64,000 nucleotides of DNA. Source: Allopseudospirillum japonicum (GTDB taxonomy: Bacteria > Pseudomonadota > Gammaproteobacteria > Pseudomonadales > Halomonadaceae). This document shows positions 1-9,092 of the stretch, in pieces. Below the pieces are notes generated by a model. It did not search any database, had not been told where the DNA came from, and saw nothing but the letters and a program-made list of their open reading frames with translations. The stretch spans positions 310,001-374,000 of the forward strand of contig NZ_FNYH01000001.1 of assembly GCF_900108915.1 (NCBI RefSeq), given 5' to 3'. Every line of letters starts with the position of its first letter. Positions within the stretch are counted from its first letter, which is position 1. The translations under genes and the position numbers were made by a program.

Positions 1-307
1 CTGAAGTATCTTGACTCAGCTTACCTAAAAGTTCGCGTTTGACTGCCAAAGTCACTTTCGCTTCATACCATTGGGTGTCTAGTTCAATCGCTGTCACACG
101 TCCAATGGTGACACCTGCCATCGTCACTTTAGAACGTGGCTTGAGTCCACCGATATTAGAAAAGTTGGCATACAAGGTAAAATAATCATCAGATTTATTA
201 TTAAGCGTCAACCCGCTGACTTGTAGTGCTAAAAAAATCAGCGCAAACACACCTGCCAACATAAAAGCGCCAACACTTAGTTCCAGAGTTTTATTTTGCA
301 ATGCCAT
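1..307 (-). CDS. mlaD: MlaD, phospholipid-binding MCE protein (partial, C-terminus off window)
   Basis: Only the first 102 residues are inside the window. MlaD is the hexameric MCE-domain subunit of the MlaFEDB inner-membrane complex, which moves phospholipids between the membranes to keep outer-membrane asymmetry. The protein opens with MALQNKTLELSVGAF and one hydrophobic segment (about residues 10-30). An MCE-like stretch follows, with NIGGLKPRSKVTMAGVTIG, typical of the family. It lies downstream of mlaE and mlaF on the same strand, as in other gammaproteobacteria. The ATG at 307 is the natural start. Identity is firm from motif and context; the rest of the gene cannot be judged. Confidence 0.93.
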   Translation of the reverse strand, partial: MALQNKTLELSVGAFMLAGVFALIFLALQVSGLTLNNKSDDYFTLYANFSNIGGLKPRSKVTMAGVTIGRVTAIELDTQWYEAKVTLAVKRELLGKLSQDTS

Positions 308-414
308 TTCGATCTCGTTATGTAATAGGAGAGCACAAAGCCTAAGGTCAGCATACCAAGCAGCTCATCTTCCTTTAGGCTGGAGTTTGGGCACAGATGC
401 ATCTTGAATAAAAG

Positions 415-1191
415 CTACAAACTACCAAACATCACTGCGGTTAATACAAAGTCTAAACCGAGTACGACAAGAGAGGAATACACCACGGTTTTAGTCGTCG
501 CACGGCTGATACCTTCTGAAGTTGGGACCAGATCATACCCTTGGAACACGGCGATCCAAGTCACCGCTAGCGCAAATGCACAACTTTTGATCACACCGTT
601 GATGATATCTTCACGAAAATCAACCGTGGCTTGCATATTGCCCCAATAAGCCCCAGCATCAACGCCAAGCCAATCAACCCCGACCAACATGCCACCCCAA
701 ATACCCACAAGGCTAAAAATCAAAGTCAGTATAGGTAAGGCAATAAAGCCTGCATACAAACGCGGTGCCACAATGCGCTTGAGTGGATCAACGCCGATCA
801 TTTCCATACTCGATAATTGTTCTGTTGCTTTCATCAAACCGATTTCTGCCGTTAACGCAGAACCCGCACGACCGGCAAATAATAAAGCCGCCACAACAGG
901 TGAAAGCTCACGGACGAGGGTTAAAGCAACCATCTGTCCTAGCGCATCTTCTGTGCCATAATCGACGAGGATGGTGTAGCCTTGTAGGCCAAGGACCATA
1001 CCAATAAACAAGGCAGACACTAGGATAATAATCAGTGAGAGCACACCAACAAAATACAATTGACGTATCAAAAGATGCCAAGCTTCCCAAGATTTAGGAA
1101 AACCCTGAATCCCTTGAACGACAAATAAGCCAGAACGCCCTAAGGCTCGAGTAAAAGCCAGTCCAGAACGCCCCCAGTGTACAAGATTCAC
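415..1191 (-). CDS. mlaE: MlaE, permease of the Mla phospholipid transporter
   Basis: MlaE is the integral membrane subunit that works with the ATPase MlaF. The protein has the family core [44 protein letters not shown], and ends [14 protein letters not shown] like E. coli MlaE. The reading frame is open back to an ATG at 1296, but that start would overlap mlaF by 62 bases and add 35 unmatched residues. A GTG at 1191 has AAAGGAG about 10 bases upstream, gives 258 residues (E. coli has 260) and leaves a 43-base gap after mlaF, so I prefer it. An ATG at 1254 is a second alternative. Confidence 0.9.
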   Translation of the reverse strand: MNLVHWGRSGLAFTRALGRSGLFVVQGIQGFPKSWEAWHLLIRQLYFVGVLSLIIILVSALFIGMVLGLQGYTILVDYGTEDALGQMVALTLVRELSPVVAALLFAGRAGSALTAEIGLMKATEQLSSMEMIGVDPLKRIVAPRLYAGFIALPILTLIFSLVGIWGGMLVGVDWLGVDAGAYWGNMQATVDFREDIINGVIKSCAFALAVTWIAVFQGYDLVPTSEGISRATTKTVVYSSLVVLGLDFVLTAVMFGSL

Positions 1192-1234
1192 GCGCGTTTG
1201 ATCTCCTTTGGTTAACAAGAACGCACCGGCGTCT

Positions 1235-2032
1235 CTATCGATGATAGATATCATCAAGTAGGCTAGGCGCTGGATAATGGAAAGGAACAGGGCCATCCGG
1301 CAAACCTTGAATGAACTGACGCACTTGCGCCCCCTGATGCTGTTTTAAAGCTTCAGGCGATCCGTGTGCAATCAAACGTCCACCAGCAAGCACGTAAACA
1401 TCGTCTGCAATCGATAAAGTCTCATCAATATCATGAGAGACAATAATAGATGTCAAGCCTAGTGCATCATTTAAACGCTTAATCAACTGCACCAACACCC
1501 CCATAGAGATAGGATCCTGACCTGCAAAAGGCTCGTCATACATAATCAAACGCGGATCTAGGGCAATAGCACGCGCCAAAGCGACACGGCGTGCCATACC
1601 GCCGGAAAGCTCAGAAGGCATAAGATCACGTGCGCCACGTAAACCGACAGCTTCTAGTTTGAGCAATACAATATCGCGGATCATAGATTCTGGCAGATCC
1701 GTATGTACACGCAGCGGGAAAGCGACATTTTCAAATACACTTAAATCAGAAAACAAGGCGCCACTTTGAAACAACATGCCCATTTGCTTACGCATAGCAA
1801 ACAAGGCAGGACGCTTTAATTGGCTTACTTCATGACCGGCCACTTTTACCGATCCTTGGTCTGGTAAAAGCTGACCCCCAATTAAACGCAATAAAGTAGT
1901 TTTACCTGTCCCTGAAGGCCCCATAATCGCTGTGATACGTCCTGGCTGTACTTGCAGGCTAATATCATCAAAGATGGCGCGTGAACCACGATGAAAAGAC
2001 AGATGTTGAATATCAACCAAAGGTTCTGACAT
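1235..2032 (-). CDS. mlaF: MlaF, ATPase of the Mla phospholipid transporter
   Basis: This 265-residue ABC ATPase powers MlaE and MlaD in lipid transport between inner membrane and periplasmic carrier. It shows the Walker A motif GPSGTGKTT (residues 38-46), the signature LSGGM (142-146), Walker B LIMYDEP (162-168) and the switch His200. [20 protein letters not shown] is typical of the Mla/Ttg2A branch rather than general importers. It is the first gene of the mlaFED run seen here, and the operon promoter probably lies just upstream (about 2080-2105). Confidence 0.95.
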   Translation of the reverse strand: MSEPLVDIQHLSFHRGSRAIFDDISLQVQPGRITAIMGPSGTGKTTLLRLIGGQLLPDQGSVKVAGHEVSQLKRPALFAMRKQMGMLFQSGALFSDLSVFENVAFPLRVHTDLPESMIRDIVLLKLEAVGLRGARDLMPSELSGGMARRVALARAIALDPRLIMYDEPFAGQDPISMGVLVQLIKRLNDALGLTSIIVSHDIDETLSIADDVYVLAGGRLIAHGSPEALKQHQGAQVRQFIQGLPDGPVPFHYPAPSLLDDIYHR

Positions 2033-2354
2033 GCTAGAGGCTCTCAGTACAGCAGAAAAGAGATAAAAAACGAGCTTGCATAATAAACACCTAAACCTCA
2101 GTCAACAATGCCTAAAATCTTAAGGTCTAGGCCAAAATTGCACTTTGATACATTTACTTGCTTAGGTTTACGATTTTTGAGACAGGAGGACACAGGTCGG
2201 TTTTTTATAGCGGAAAGAAATTCCCCTCTAGGCGCTTAGTGTCCTTTGGCTTTAATATAGATGGCGTAGGCTTACACAATTTCTTAAATATGCGTTATAC
2301 GCATCTTCTTTTGGTTAGCCCCTTGATTTATTTTGATCCTCTAGGAGTAATTCC
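2033..2354. other. Divergent intergenic region between mlaF and yrbG
   Basis: This 322-base stretch separates two divergently transcribed genes. It holds a possible mla promoter (2080-2105, minus) and the ribosome-binding site of yrbG (CTAGGAG, seven bases before the ATG at 2355). A 71-codon frame at 2158-2373 runs into yrbG, has no recognisable family and no ribosome-binding site, and is treated as chance. No RNA gene or repeat was recognised. Confidence 0.6.
2080..2105 (-). promoter_or_regulatory. Possible promoter of mlaFED
   Basis: On the minus strand TTGACT (2105-2100) and TATTAT (2085-2080) match sigma-70 boxes at five of six positions each. The spacer is only 14 bases, shorter than the usual 16-18, so the call is tentative. 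It sits about 50 bases upstream of mlaF. Confidence 0.3.
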
Positions 2355-3311
2355 ATGTTATATGCACTGCTAGCCTTGGCTGCAGGCTTGCCTCTGTTGA
2401 TTTGGAGCGCAGATCGCTTTATTGGTGGCGCTGCCGCTACTGCACGCAATGCAGGGATGTCGCCCTTACTTATTGGTATGACCATTGTATCCATTGGCAC
2501 CTCCGCCCCAGAAATTTTAGTTTCTACCATGGCCGCTTTCGAGGGCAATGGTGGTCTTGCTATCGGCAATGCCTTAGGCTCCAACATCGCCAATATTGGC
2601 CTTGTGCTTGGAATTACCGCACTGATCGCCCCAATTCCTATCAATCGTCAATTGATGAATAAGGAAGTGCCTTTACTGCTTGCGGTAACCTTACTTGCAG
2701 GTTACACCCTTTACGATGGCGTTCTGACACTCATGGATGCTGTCTTATTATTCGCGGCTTTAGGTGTCACTTTATGGTTGCTCTTTCGTAATCCTGATGT
2801 CTTAGAAGCTAATGAGGACGACGAAATTCCGGATTATACCCCACGTCAAGCATGGATTTGGCTGGTTATTGGTTTAGTCCTTTTGATTGCCAGCTCTCGT
2901 TTACTAGTTTGGGGTGCAGTGATTATTGCCCAAGAACTTGGCGTGAGTGATCTTATTATTGGCTTAACCATTGTTGCCATAGGTACCAGCTTGCCAGAGC
3001 TTGCCGCCAGTGTCGCCAGTGCATTAAAAGGCCATCATGATATCGCGATTGGTAACGTCATAGGCTCTAACACCTTTAATCTGCTAGCGGTGTTACCGAT
3101 TCCTGGGTTAGTTGCACAAACCAGTTTTGAAGCAGCTGCTTTTAGCCGTGATTATCTGAGCGTTTTCATCCTGACAGCTCTCTTGGCTATCTTTCTATTA
3201 TGGCGACGCCACACGCGTCTGACACGCTTTGAGGGTTTTACCTTCGTTGGTATCTATATCGCCTACCTCGCTTGGCTATACCGTGATACCCTATATCCTG
3301 TTGTGAACTAA
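2355..3311 (+). CDS. yrbG: YrbG, sodium/calcium exchanger family protein
   Basis: This 318-residue inner-membrane protein belongs to the Ca2+/cation antiporter superfamily. It has the two inverted alpha repeats: GTSAPE (48-53) with GNALGSNIAN (71-80), and GTSLPE (210-215) with GNVIGSNTFN (about 233-242). About ten hydrophobic segments are visible, with a charged acidic loop in the middle (EANEDDE, about 151-157). yrbG commonly sits between the mla operon and kdsD in gammaproteobacteria, as here. AGGAG seven bases upstream supports the ATG. The physiological ion is not established from sequence. Confidence 0.92.
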   Translation: MLYALLALAAGLPLLIWSADRFIGGAAATARNAGMSPLLIGMTIVSIGTSAPEILVSTMAAFEGNGGLAIGNALGSNIANIGLVLGITALIAPIPINRQLMNKEVPLLLAVTLLAGYTLYDGVLTLMDAVLLFAALGVTLWLLFRNPDVLEANEDDEIPDYTPRQAWIWLVIGLVLLIASSRLLVWGAVIIAQELGVSDLIIGLTIVAIGTSLPELAASVASALKGHHDIAIGNVIGSNTFNLLAVLPIPGLVAQTSFEAAAFSRDYLSVFILTALLAIFLLWRRHTRLTRFEGFTFVGIYIAYLAWLYRDTLYPVVN

Positions 3312-3320
3312 CGCCCTTCC

Positions 3321-3347
3321 GAGAGAAGAAGCACGCCTTCTTCTCTC
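3321..3347 (+). other. Strong hairpin between yrbG and kdsD
   Basis: GAGAGAAGAAG (3321-3331) and CTTCTTCTCTC (3337-3347) form a perfect 11-bp stem with a five-base loop. It is followed by CTTGATC, not a T-run, so it is not a classic intrinsic terminator. It may be an attenuating or mRNA 3'-end stabilising structure in the 66-base gap before kdsD. Confidence 0.5.
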
Positions 3348-3377
3348 CTTGATCTGATCGGATATTCGAGCTTATTC

Positions 3378-4355
3378 ATGTCTGTTGATCCCGATGCACT
3401 TTTAGCCAGCGCCTTACGTACGTTACGTATTGAAATACAAGCACTAGAAACTTTAAGCACACGCTTTGATACAGGTTTCACACAGGCTTGTTACTTGATG
3501 AGTCAATGCCAAGGACGCGTTATCTTAATGGGCATGGGCAAATCTGGGCATATTGCACGCAAAATTGCGGCAACTTTGGCCAGTACAGGTACACCAGCGT
3601 TTTTTATTCATCCTGCAGAAGCCAGTCATGGTGATATGGGCATGGTCACAGCACAAGATGTGGTGTTGGCCCTTTCTAATTCAGGAGAAACCGCTGAGAT
3701 CACCCTCCTGCTGCCTTTATTAAAACGCTTACAAATCCCTGTAATTGCTTGTACAGGACAAGCCGATTCTACGCTCGCACGCCAAGCGGATGTTCATCTG
3801 GATGTCAGCGTGCCCCAAGAAGCTTGCCCGCTAAATTTAGCGCCGACTGCGAGCACGACGGCTGCTTTAGTTATGGGTGATGCCTTAGCCATTGCCTTAT
3901 TAGAAACCCGTGGGTTTAGTGCAGAAGATTTTGCTTTTTCACATCCTGGTGGCAGTTTAGGACGGCGTTTACTGTTGAAAGTCAAAGATATCATGCATCA
4001 AGGCGAGCGCATCCCACGTGCCTTGCCCCATTGGCCCCTCAAGCAAGCACTGATCGAAATCTCGCGGCAAGGCCTAGGCTGTGTTTGTGTGCTAGATACC
4101 CAAGATCATCTCATAGGCATTTACACAGATGGCGATCTCAGGCGTACGCTCGATCAGGATCTAGACTGGCACCAACTCACACTCGCCCAAGTAATGAGTG
4201 CCTCACCAAGCACTATCCATCCAGAAGCTTTAGCGGTTGAAGCTTTAAATCTCATGCAAAGCAAAGGCATTAATGCCTTACCCGTTGTTAATCAGCAACA
4301 GCAATTAGTTGGGGCGCTCAATATGCATGATTTACTTAGTGCCGGTGTTTTCTAA
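3378..4355 (+). CDS. kdsD: KdsD, D-arabinose 5-phosphate isomerase
   Basis: The enzyme interconverts ribulose 5-phosphate and arabinose 5-phosphate, the first step of KDO synthesis for LPS. The 325 residues contain an N-terminal SIS domain with GMGKSGHIARK (52-62) and SNSGETAEI (100-108), then FSHPGGSLGRRLLLKV. Two CBS domains fill the C-terminal third (VKDIMHQG, AQVMSASPS). It precedes kdsC by 40 bases, placing two KDO pathway steps together. The length matches the family closely. Confidence 0.96.
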   Translation: MSVDPDALLASALRTLRIEIQALETLSTRFDTGFTQACYLMSQCQGRVILMGMGKSGHIARKIAATLASTGTPAFFIHPAEASHGDMGMVTAQDVVLALSNSGETAEITLLLPLLKRLQIPVIACTGQADSTLARQADVHLDVSVPQEACPLNLAPTASTTAALVMGDALAIALLETRGFSAEDFAFSHPGGSLGRRLLLKVKDIMHQGERIPRALPHWPLKQALIEISRQGLGCVCVLDTQDHLIGIYTDGDLRRTLDQDLDWHQLTLAQVMSASPSTIHPEALAVEALNLMQSKGINALPVVNQQQQLVGALNMHDLLSAGVF

Positions 4356-4395
4356 ATAAAATACGTCTGCTTCTTTTCTATTTTGGAGCCAAGAT

Positions 4396-4968
4396 ATGAC
4401 CTCAGCTTCCCCTTATCCAAGCGCAGAAAGTCCCTTATGGGCACGCGCACGCGCTATCCGCTTATTAGCTTTAGATGTTGATGGTGTTCTCACCAATGCG
4501 GGCTTAGACTTTCATCTAGATGCACAAGGCCAAGTCTATGAAACCAAAAGTTTTAATGCGCTCGATGGCCAAGGGCTTAAACTAATTCAGGCAAGCGGTA
4601 TTCAAGTGGCTTGGATCAGTGGTAGAAGCTCGGCACTTGTTGAACACAGAGCCAAAGCCCTAGGTATTGCGCACTTGTATCTAGGACGCGAAGATAAACT
4701 TGAAGTCCTTAAGCACCTTGCTCAACAACTTGCCTTGGACTGGTCTGCAATTGCTTATTGCGGTGATGATTTACCAGACATTAGTGCTATTCGCAAAGCG
4801 GGATTAGGCTTAAGTGTGCCCAATGCACCCAGTTATGTATGTCAGCAGGCAGATTACATTACACAAGCCACAGGCGGACAAGGTGCCGTACGGGAAATCT
4901 GCGACTGGCTCCTACAAGCACAGGGGACTTGGCAAGCTGTGTTACACCACCATACTTACGGGGTGTAA
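4396..4968 (+). CDS. kdsC: KdsC, KDO 8-phosphate phosphatase
   Basis: This HAD-family phosphatase removes phosphate from KDO 8-phosphate to give free KDO. The 190-residue protein shows HAD motif I DVDGVLT (27-33) with the nucleophile and acid Asp pair, motif II in ISGRSS (about 74-79), and motif IV CGDDLPD (122-128). It is a minimal capless HAD protein, as expected for KdsC. It lies between kdsD and lptC in the order common to gammaproteobacteria. Confidence 0.96.
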   Translation: MTSASPYPSAESPLWARARAIRLLALDVDGVLTNAGLDFHLDAQGQVYETKSFNALDGQGLKLIQASGIQVAWISGRSSALVEHRAKALGIAHLYLGREDKLEVLKHLAQQLALDWSAIAYCGDDLPDISAIRKAGLGLSVPNAPSYVCQQADYITQATGGQGAVREICDWLLQAQGTWQAVLHHHTYGV

Positions 4969-5017
4969 TAGGTGATCATTTTTGATCTTAGCCTGTTTGC
5001 ATAAGGGAAGTTAGCCG

Positions 5018-5671
5018 GTGATTTTCAAACGTCATACGAGTTTAAAGTTGCGCCGTACTTGGCAAACCATGCGCCAAAACTTGTCTAAGTACACAAGCTC
5101 TTCTTGGTTAGGCTTGCTGGGTTTGATTGCTTTAGGCATTTTGGTATGGCTGATGCAAGAAACCCACTATAGTCCGCCAGAAACAGCGCTTCCTAATGCA
5201 CAGGGTGAACCTGATTACTATCTGGAAAATGCACGCCTTACCTTGTTTAATGCACAAGGACAAGCACAACACCAGATTTTTACTCCTAAACTTACGCATT
5301 ACCCACAGACACAAAACGTACACCTTGCACAACCCCAAATGCTCACCTTAGATCAAAAAGGATCGCAATGGCAGTTACTCGCGCAACAAGCCTATTATAA
5401 CGAGGCGCAGCAAGATCTGAGGTTAGAGGGGAATATCTTACTGACGCAAACAGAAAGTCAGCTGAGTATCCAACTACAAGCACTCCAGCTTGATCTTGAG
5501 CAGGGCCTCGCTTACAGTGAGCACGCACTTAGGCTACTGCAAGGTAACGTATGGGAGTTAAACGCTCAAGGTATACAACTCGATTTGAACACCGGCAATG
5601 TCACACTACCTGCTCAAGTACGAGCGCATTACCAAACAGCACCTAAGCAGCCTGAACCAACCCAAGAATAA
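5018..5671 (+). CDS. lptC: LptC, LPS transport protein
   Basis: LptC is the bitopic membrane protein that passes LPS from LptBFG to the periplasmic LptA. The 217-residue product has a basic N-terminus, one membrane segment (about residues 30-46, LGLLGLIALGILVWLM), then a beta-rich periplasmic domain with repeated LTLFNAQG/LRLEGN-like strands. The start is a GTG preceded by AAGGGAAG. The N-terminal cytoplasmic part is longer than in E. coli LptC (191 residues), so a later start is possible. Position between kdsC and lptA supports the name. Confidence 0.9.
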   Translation: MIFKRHTSLKLRRTWQTMRQNLSKYTSSSWLGLLGLIALGILVWLMQETHYSPPETALPNAQGEPDYYLENARLTLFNAQGQAQHQIFTPKLTHYPQTQNVHLAQPQMLTLDQKGSQWQLLAQQAYYNEAQQDLRLEGNILLTQTESQLSIQLQALQLDLEQGLAYSEHALRLLQGNVWELNAQGIQLDLNTGNVTLPAQVRAHYQTAPKQPEPTQE

Positions 5672-5745
5672 GGTGCCTTTTCGGTCTTCCTAAACTATAA
5701 CACTCAGTTCAGCAAAAACGTCTTAGGCGATTCGAGGACTCAAAG

Positions 5746-6294
5746 ATGTTAATACCGAAAAAACTCTTACTCTCTTTGATATGTACGTTAGCAGCCGCTA
5801 ACGTTTGGGCACTTCCTGAAGATCAACAAGCTCCGATTGAACTAGAAGCCAATCGTTTGCAATGGCAACAAGAAGCAGGAATCGCCACCTACTCTGGTCA
5901 AGTCCGCATTCGTCAAGGCAGCTTGCAAATTCAAGCCGATCAAGTCCAAGTTGTACGTTCTACACAAGGCGGTATTGCCTCTTTACGCGCCAGTGCAACC
6001 AAGGATCAAGAGCTGCACTTTCAATACCAACCCACGCACCAAGATCCTAGCGTGCATGCTTATGCGCAGATTCTAAAATATGATACACAGGCGCAAAAAA
6101 TTATTTTGCAAGGGCAAGCGCGTTTGCAACAAGGTGCGGATACCTTTACCGGTGAATACATAGAATATGATTTAAAAAACCGCAATATTCTCGCGCAAGG
6201 GCAAAAAACCAGTCCAGATCAGAGTGACCAGCGTGTCCGCATTATTTTGCATCCTAATGCACGTCCATCGACTTCCTCTCAACCTTCAGAATAA
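5746..6294 (+). CDS. lptA: LptA, periplasmic LPS bridge protein
   Basis: LptA polymerises across the periplasm to carry LPS to LptD. The 182-residue precursor has a clear signal peptide ending AANVWA (about residue 22). An OstA-like beta-jellyroll follows, with [20 protein letters not shown] and [19 protein letters not shown]. Its stop codon overlaps the first base of lptB, pointing to coupled translation. Context lptC-lptA-lptB is diagnostic. Confidence 0.95.
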   Translation: MLIPKKLLLSLICTLAAANVWALPEDQQAPIELEANRLQWQQEAGIATYSGQVRIRQGSLQIQADQVQVVRSTQGGIASLRASATKDQELHFQYQPTHQDPSVHAYAQILKYDTQAQKIILQGQARLQQGADTFTGEYIEYDLKNRNILAQGQKTSPDQSDQRVRIILHPNARPSTSSQPSE

Positions 6295-7058
6295 TGCCAG
6301 ATTCGAGAGCCTCCATGCCTGATACCTCCGCCTATACGCAGTTAAAAGTCGAGCACTTAGCCAAAGCTTATAAAGGCCGCCAAGTGGTGCAAGATATTTC
6401 CCTCAGTGTACATCAAGGGCAGGTTGTCGGCTTACTTGGCCCCAATGGCGCAGGCAAAACCACTTCTTTTTATATGATCGTCGGCCTAATTAAAGCCGAT
6501 AGTGGTAAAATTTGGCTGCAGGACCGGGATATTAGTGATTTACCCATGCATGGGCGTGCACGTGCAGGCTTAGGTTACTTGCCGCAGGAAGCTTCTGTAT
6601 TTCGTAAATTAAGTGTTTATCAGAATATTTTAGCTATTTTAGAACTCAACCCACAATTATCAAAAGCACAACGCCACCAAAGCACCCTAGATTTACTAGC
6701 AGAATTTAATATCCTGCATATTAAAGATTCTTTAGGGATGAGCTTATCTGGTGGTGAAAGGCGACGTGTGGAGATTGCCCGTGCTTTAGCGGCAAACCCC
6801 AGCTTTATTTTGTTAGACGAGCCTTTTGCTGGGGTAGATCCTATTTCAGTTAATGATATTAAACATATTATTATCAAGCTACGTGAAAAAGGTATTGGCG
6901 TGTTAATTACAGATCACAATGTACGCGAAACCCTTGATATTTGCGAACAAGCTTTTATTGTTAGTGAAGGTTGTATGATTGCCTCTGGCAGCCCGCAACA
7001 GATATTAAGCAATGCACGAGTGCGTGAAGTCTATTTAGGTGAGCACTTTAGATTATAA
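6294..7058 (+). CDS. lptB: LptB, ATPase of the LPS exporter
   Basis: LptB is the cytoplasmic ABC ATPase that drives LPS extraction by LptFG. The 254 residues contain Walker [10 protein letters not shown] (49-57), the Q-loop region [11 protein letters not shown], the signature LSGGERRR, Walker [14 protein letters not shown] and the switch His in ITDHNVRE. The reading frame begins at an ATG overlapping the lptA stop. A second in-frame ATG at 6315, with GAGAG just upstream, would give 247 residues, nearer the E. coli length of 241, and may be the real start. rpoN follows, as in many relatives. Confidence 0.95.
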   Translation: MPDSRASMPDTSAYTQLKVEHLAKAYKGRQVVQDISLSVHQGQVVGLLGPNGAGKTTSFYMIVGLIKADSGKIWLQDRDISDLPMHGRARAGLGYLPQEASVFRKLSVYQNILAILELNPQLSKAQRHQSTLDLLAEFNILHIKDSLGMSLSGGERRRVEIARALAANPSFILLDEPFAGVDPISVNDIKHIIIKLREKGIGVLITDHNVRETLDICEQAFIVSEGCMIASGSPQQILSNARVREVYLGEHFRL

Positions 7059-7109
7059 ACTCAGGGAATAACCTAAGTTGATTCACAATTAAAGGATTGA
7101 GCACCTAAA

Positions 7110-8573
7110 ATGAAACCAACCTTAGAATTTAAATTAGGCACTCAGCTGGTGATTACTCCCCAGCTTCAACAAGCAATTCATTTATTGCAATTGTCTACTC
7201 TGGACCTTCAAAACGAGGTGCAAGCAGCTTTAGAAGCCAATCCTTTGCTAGAAAGAGAAGAAGAACAAGAACTTTGGGATCCCAGCCAACAAGATCAACA
7301 ACCTAAGGAAACACCTACCGCAAACGAGGTACAGACAGAAAACACCACTGAAGAGTGGCGTGAGACTCCAGAACTCACGTTTGATACTAGTTGGGATGAT
7401 ATCTATAGTGAATCCTCATATATGACTTCTGGTACGTCAGATGAGGAAATACAGTTTGAAAATAGCGCACAGGAATCTTTAACAGACCACTTACGCTGGC
7501 AGCTCAACATGAGCTTACGCGATAGTAAAGAATATTTGATTGGTGAATTTCTTATTGAAAGCCTAGATTCTGACGGTTATTTGCGTGAGTCATTAGAAAA
7601 TTTAATTCAAAGTTTTAAAGATCTACACCCACAATATGCCGACCTTGAACTACAAGACATAGAAAACATCTTGTACAAAATACAGCTCTTTGAACCAACA
7701 GGTGTCGGAGCACGCGACTTGCGTGAATGCTTACTGATTCAGCTTGCTTCTTTACCACAAGACACCCCTTACATAGAAGCTAGTTTACAATTAGTTGATC
7801 AGTATCTATCCGCACTTGCACAGCATGATTATAAATTAATTATGCGCAGATTACGTTTATCTGAAGCCCAACTCAAAGCAGTGATCTACCTGATTCAAGC
7901 ACAAAACCCCAGACCTGGCAGCCAGATAGGGCAAGCAGGTACTGAATATATTACGCCAGATTTAATTGTAAAGCGTGCTTATGACCAATGGGTTGTGGAA
8001 TTAAATCCTGAAGCGGCGCCTAAATTAAAGATCCAGCCCTATTATGCTAATTTAATTCAACGTTCTGATACAAGTGATACCAACACATATTTAAAAGAGC
8101 AATATCGTGAAGCCCAGTGGCTATTAAAAAGCTTACAAAGCCGCTATGATACTTTATTAAAAGTAGGGCGTACTCTGATGCAATATCAGCAAGCTTTCCT
8201 TGAACAAGGGGAAATTGCGATGAAACCTCTGATTTTACATGATATTGCTGAGGTTTTAGGGATGCATGAATCTACTATCTCGCGGGCAACCACCCATAAA
8301 TATATTCATACCCCTAGAGGCATTTTCGAGCTTAAATACTTCTTTTCCAGCCATTTAAGTACCCAAGGTGGTGGTGAATGTTCTTCCACAGCGATACGCG
8401 CACGCATTCGCGAACTCATCGCACAAGAATCTCCTAAAAAACCACTTTCTGACAGTAAACTTGCCGATCTTTTGCAACAAGAAGGAATTCAAGTGGCTCG
8501 ACGTACCATTGCTAAATATCGTGAAGCCCTTAATATTCCAGCATCCAGTGAGCGTAAACGTTTATTTAAATAA
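7110..8573 (+). CDS. rpoN: RpoN, RNA polymerase sigma-54 factor
   Basis: Sigma-54 directs RNA polymerase to -24/-12 promoters that need enhancer-binding activators. The 487-residue protein has the glutamine/leucine-rich region I at its N-terminus (LGTQLVITPQLQQAIHLLQL), an acidic region II (about 50-115), and the RpoN box ARRTIAKYR (463-471) near the C-terminus. GMHESTISRATTHKYIHTPRG is the core/DNA-binding helix-turn-helix area. Unusually, the genes that normally follow (hpf, ptsN, rapZ, ptsO) are not here but lie at 44889-46946 on the other strand. Confidence 0.97.
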   Translation: MKPTLEFKLGTQLVITPQLQQAIHLLQLSTLDLQNEVQAALEANPLLEREEEQELWDPSQQDQQPKETPTANEVQTENTTEEWRETPELTFDTSWDDIYSESSYMTSGTSDEEIQFENSAQESLTDHLRWQLNMSLRDSKEYLIGEFLIESLDSDGYLRESLENLIQSFKDLHPQYADLELQDIENILYKIQLFEPTGVGARDLRECLLIQLASLPQDTPYIEASLQLVDQYLSALAQHDYKLIMRRLRLSEAQLKAVIYLIQAQNPRPGSQIGQAGTEYITPDLIVKRAYDQWVVELNPEAAPKLKIQPYYANLIQRSDTSDTNTYLKEQYREAQWLLKSLQSRYDTLLKVGRTLMQYQQAFLEQGEIAMKPLILHDIAEVLGMHESTISRATTHKYIHTPRGIFELKYFFSSHLSTQGGGECSSTAIRARIRELIAQESPKKPLSDSKLADLLQQEGIQVARRTIAKYREALNIPASSERKRLFK

Positions 8574-8589
8574 AGCTGACATTCTTAGG

Positions 8590-8618
8590 TTGAGTATTTT
8601 GCCCATTACCAGTATTCT
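8590..8618 (+). promoter_or_regulatory. Promoter of rnpB
   Basis: TTGAGT (8590-8595), a 17-base spacer, and TATTCT (8613-8618) form a good sigma-70 promoter. The expected start, seven to nine bases after the -10 box, coincides with the predicted 5' end of the RNase P RNA (about 8627). It starts only 16 bases after the rpoN stop codon. Confidence 0.75.
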
Positions 8619-8626
8619 AGGCGCTC

Positions 8627-8987
8627 GGAAGTTGGCCAGACAGTCGCTGCCTTATCCTTTTAGGTTGAGGGAGAGGAAAGTCCGGGCTCCACAGGGCAAG
8701 GTGCCAGATAACGTCTGGGGGGCGTAAGCCTACGGAAAGTGCCGCAGAAAAGATACCGCCGATGGCAGTGCAAACTGTACAGGTAAGGGTGAAAAGGTGC
8801 GGTAAGAGCGCACCGCGCGTCTGGTAACAGCACGTGGCAGGGTAAACCCCACTTGGAGCAAGACCAAATAGGAACCCTAAGGTGCGGCCCGCACTGGGTT
8901 CGGGTAGGTTGCTGGAGGTATACGGTGACGTATATCCTAGAGGAATGACTGTCCACGACAGAACCCGGCTTATCGGCTAACTTCCGC
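8627..8987 (+). ncRNA. rnpB: RNase P RNA, bacterial class A
   Basis: The catalytic RNA of RNase P, which trims tRNA 5' leaders. Highly conserved blocks match E. coli rnpB as I recall it: CCAGACAGTCGC near the 5' end, GAGGAAAGTCCGGGCTCC, GATGGC, AGGTAAGGGTGAAA with GGTGCGGTAAGAGCGCACCG, GGTAAACCCCAC, CCAAATAGG, and the 3' block AGAACCCGGCTTATCGG. The ends pair (GGAAGTTGGCC with GGCTAACTTCC), which sets the limits at about 8627 and 8987. No clear hairpin-plus-T-run terminator follows. Confidence 0.96.
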
Positions 8988-9024
8988 CTCACACCTCTTC
9001 TTTATTTTCTTGCTTCATTTCGTC

Positions 9025-9052
9025 TTGATTGTATCCACATCATATCTATTAT
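9025..9052 (+). promoter_or_regulatory. Probable promoter of the division cluster (rsmH)
   Basis: TTGATT (9025-9030), 16-base spacer, TATTAT (9047-9052). The predicted start near 9059 would give a leader of about 34 bases before the rsmH ATG at 9093. The AGGAGG at 9053-9058 would then lie upstream of the transcript start. The promoter takes the place normally held by the mraZ promoter. Confidence 0.55.
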
Positions 9053-9092
9053 AGGAGGCAGCAGAACTCACCTATAGCCTGCTGCAAACTGC
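9053..9092 (+). promoter_or_regulatory. rsmH leader: displaced AGGAGG and hairpin
   Basis: A perfect AGGAGG (9053-9058) lies 34 bases before the rsmH ATG, too far for normal use, and no Shine-Dalgarno sequence sits at the usual distance. Directly after it GCAGCAG (9058-9064) pairs with CTGCTGC (9079-9085). If that stem forms, the gap shrinks to about seven bases. An in-frame TAG at 9075 rules out a longer rsmH that would use the AGGAGG directly. Confidence 0.45.

Noticed and set aside
2158-2373. 71-codon frame upstream of yrbG
   Set aside because: No family, no ribosome-binding site, and it overlaps the yrbG start in another frame.
8368-8992. Frames over the rnpB region on both strands (119 and 110 codons)
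   Set aside because: They lie over RNase P RNA and the rpoN end; conserved RNA blocks explain the sequence. Antisense rnpB frames are a common false gene call.
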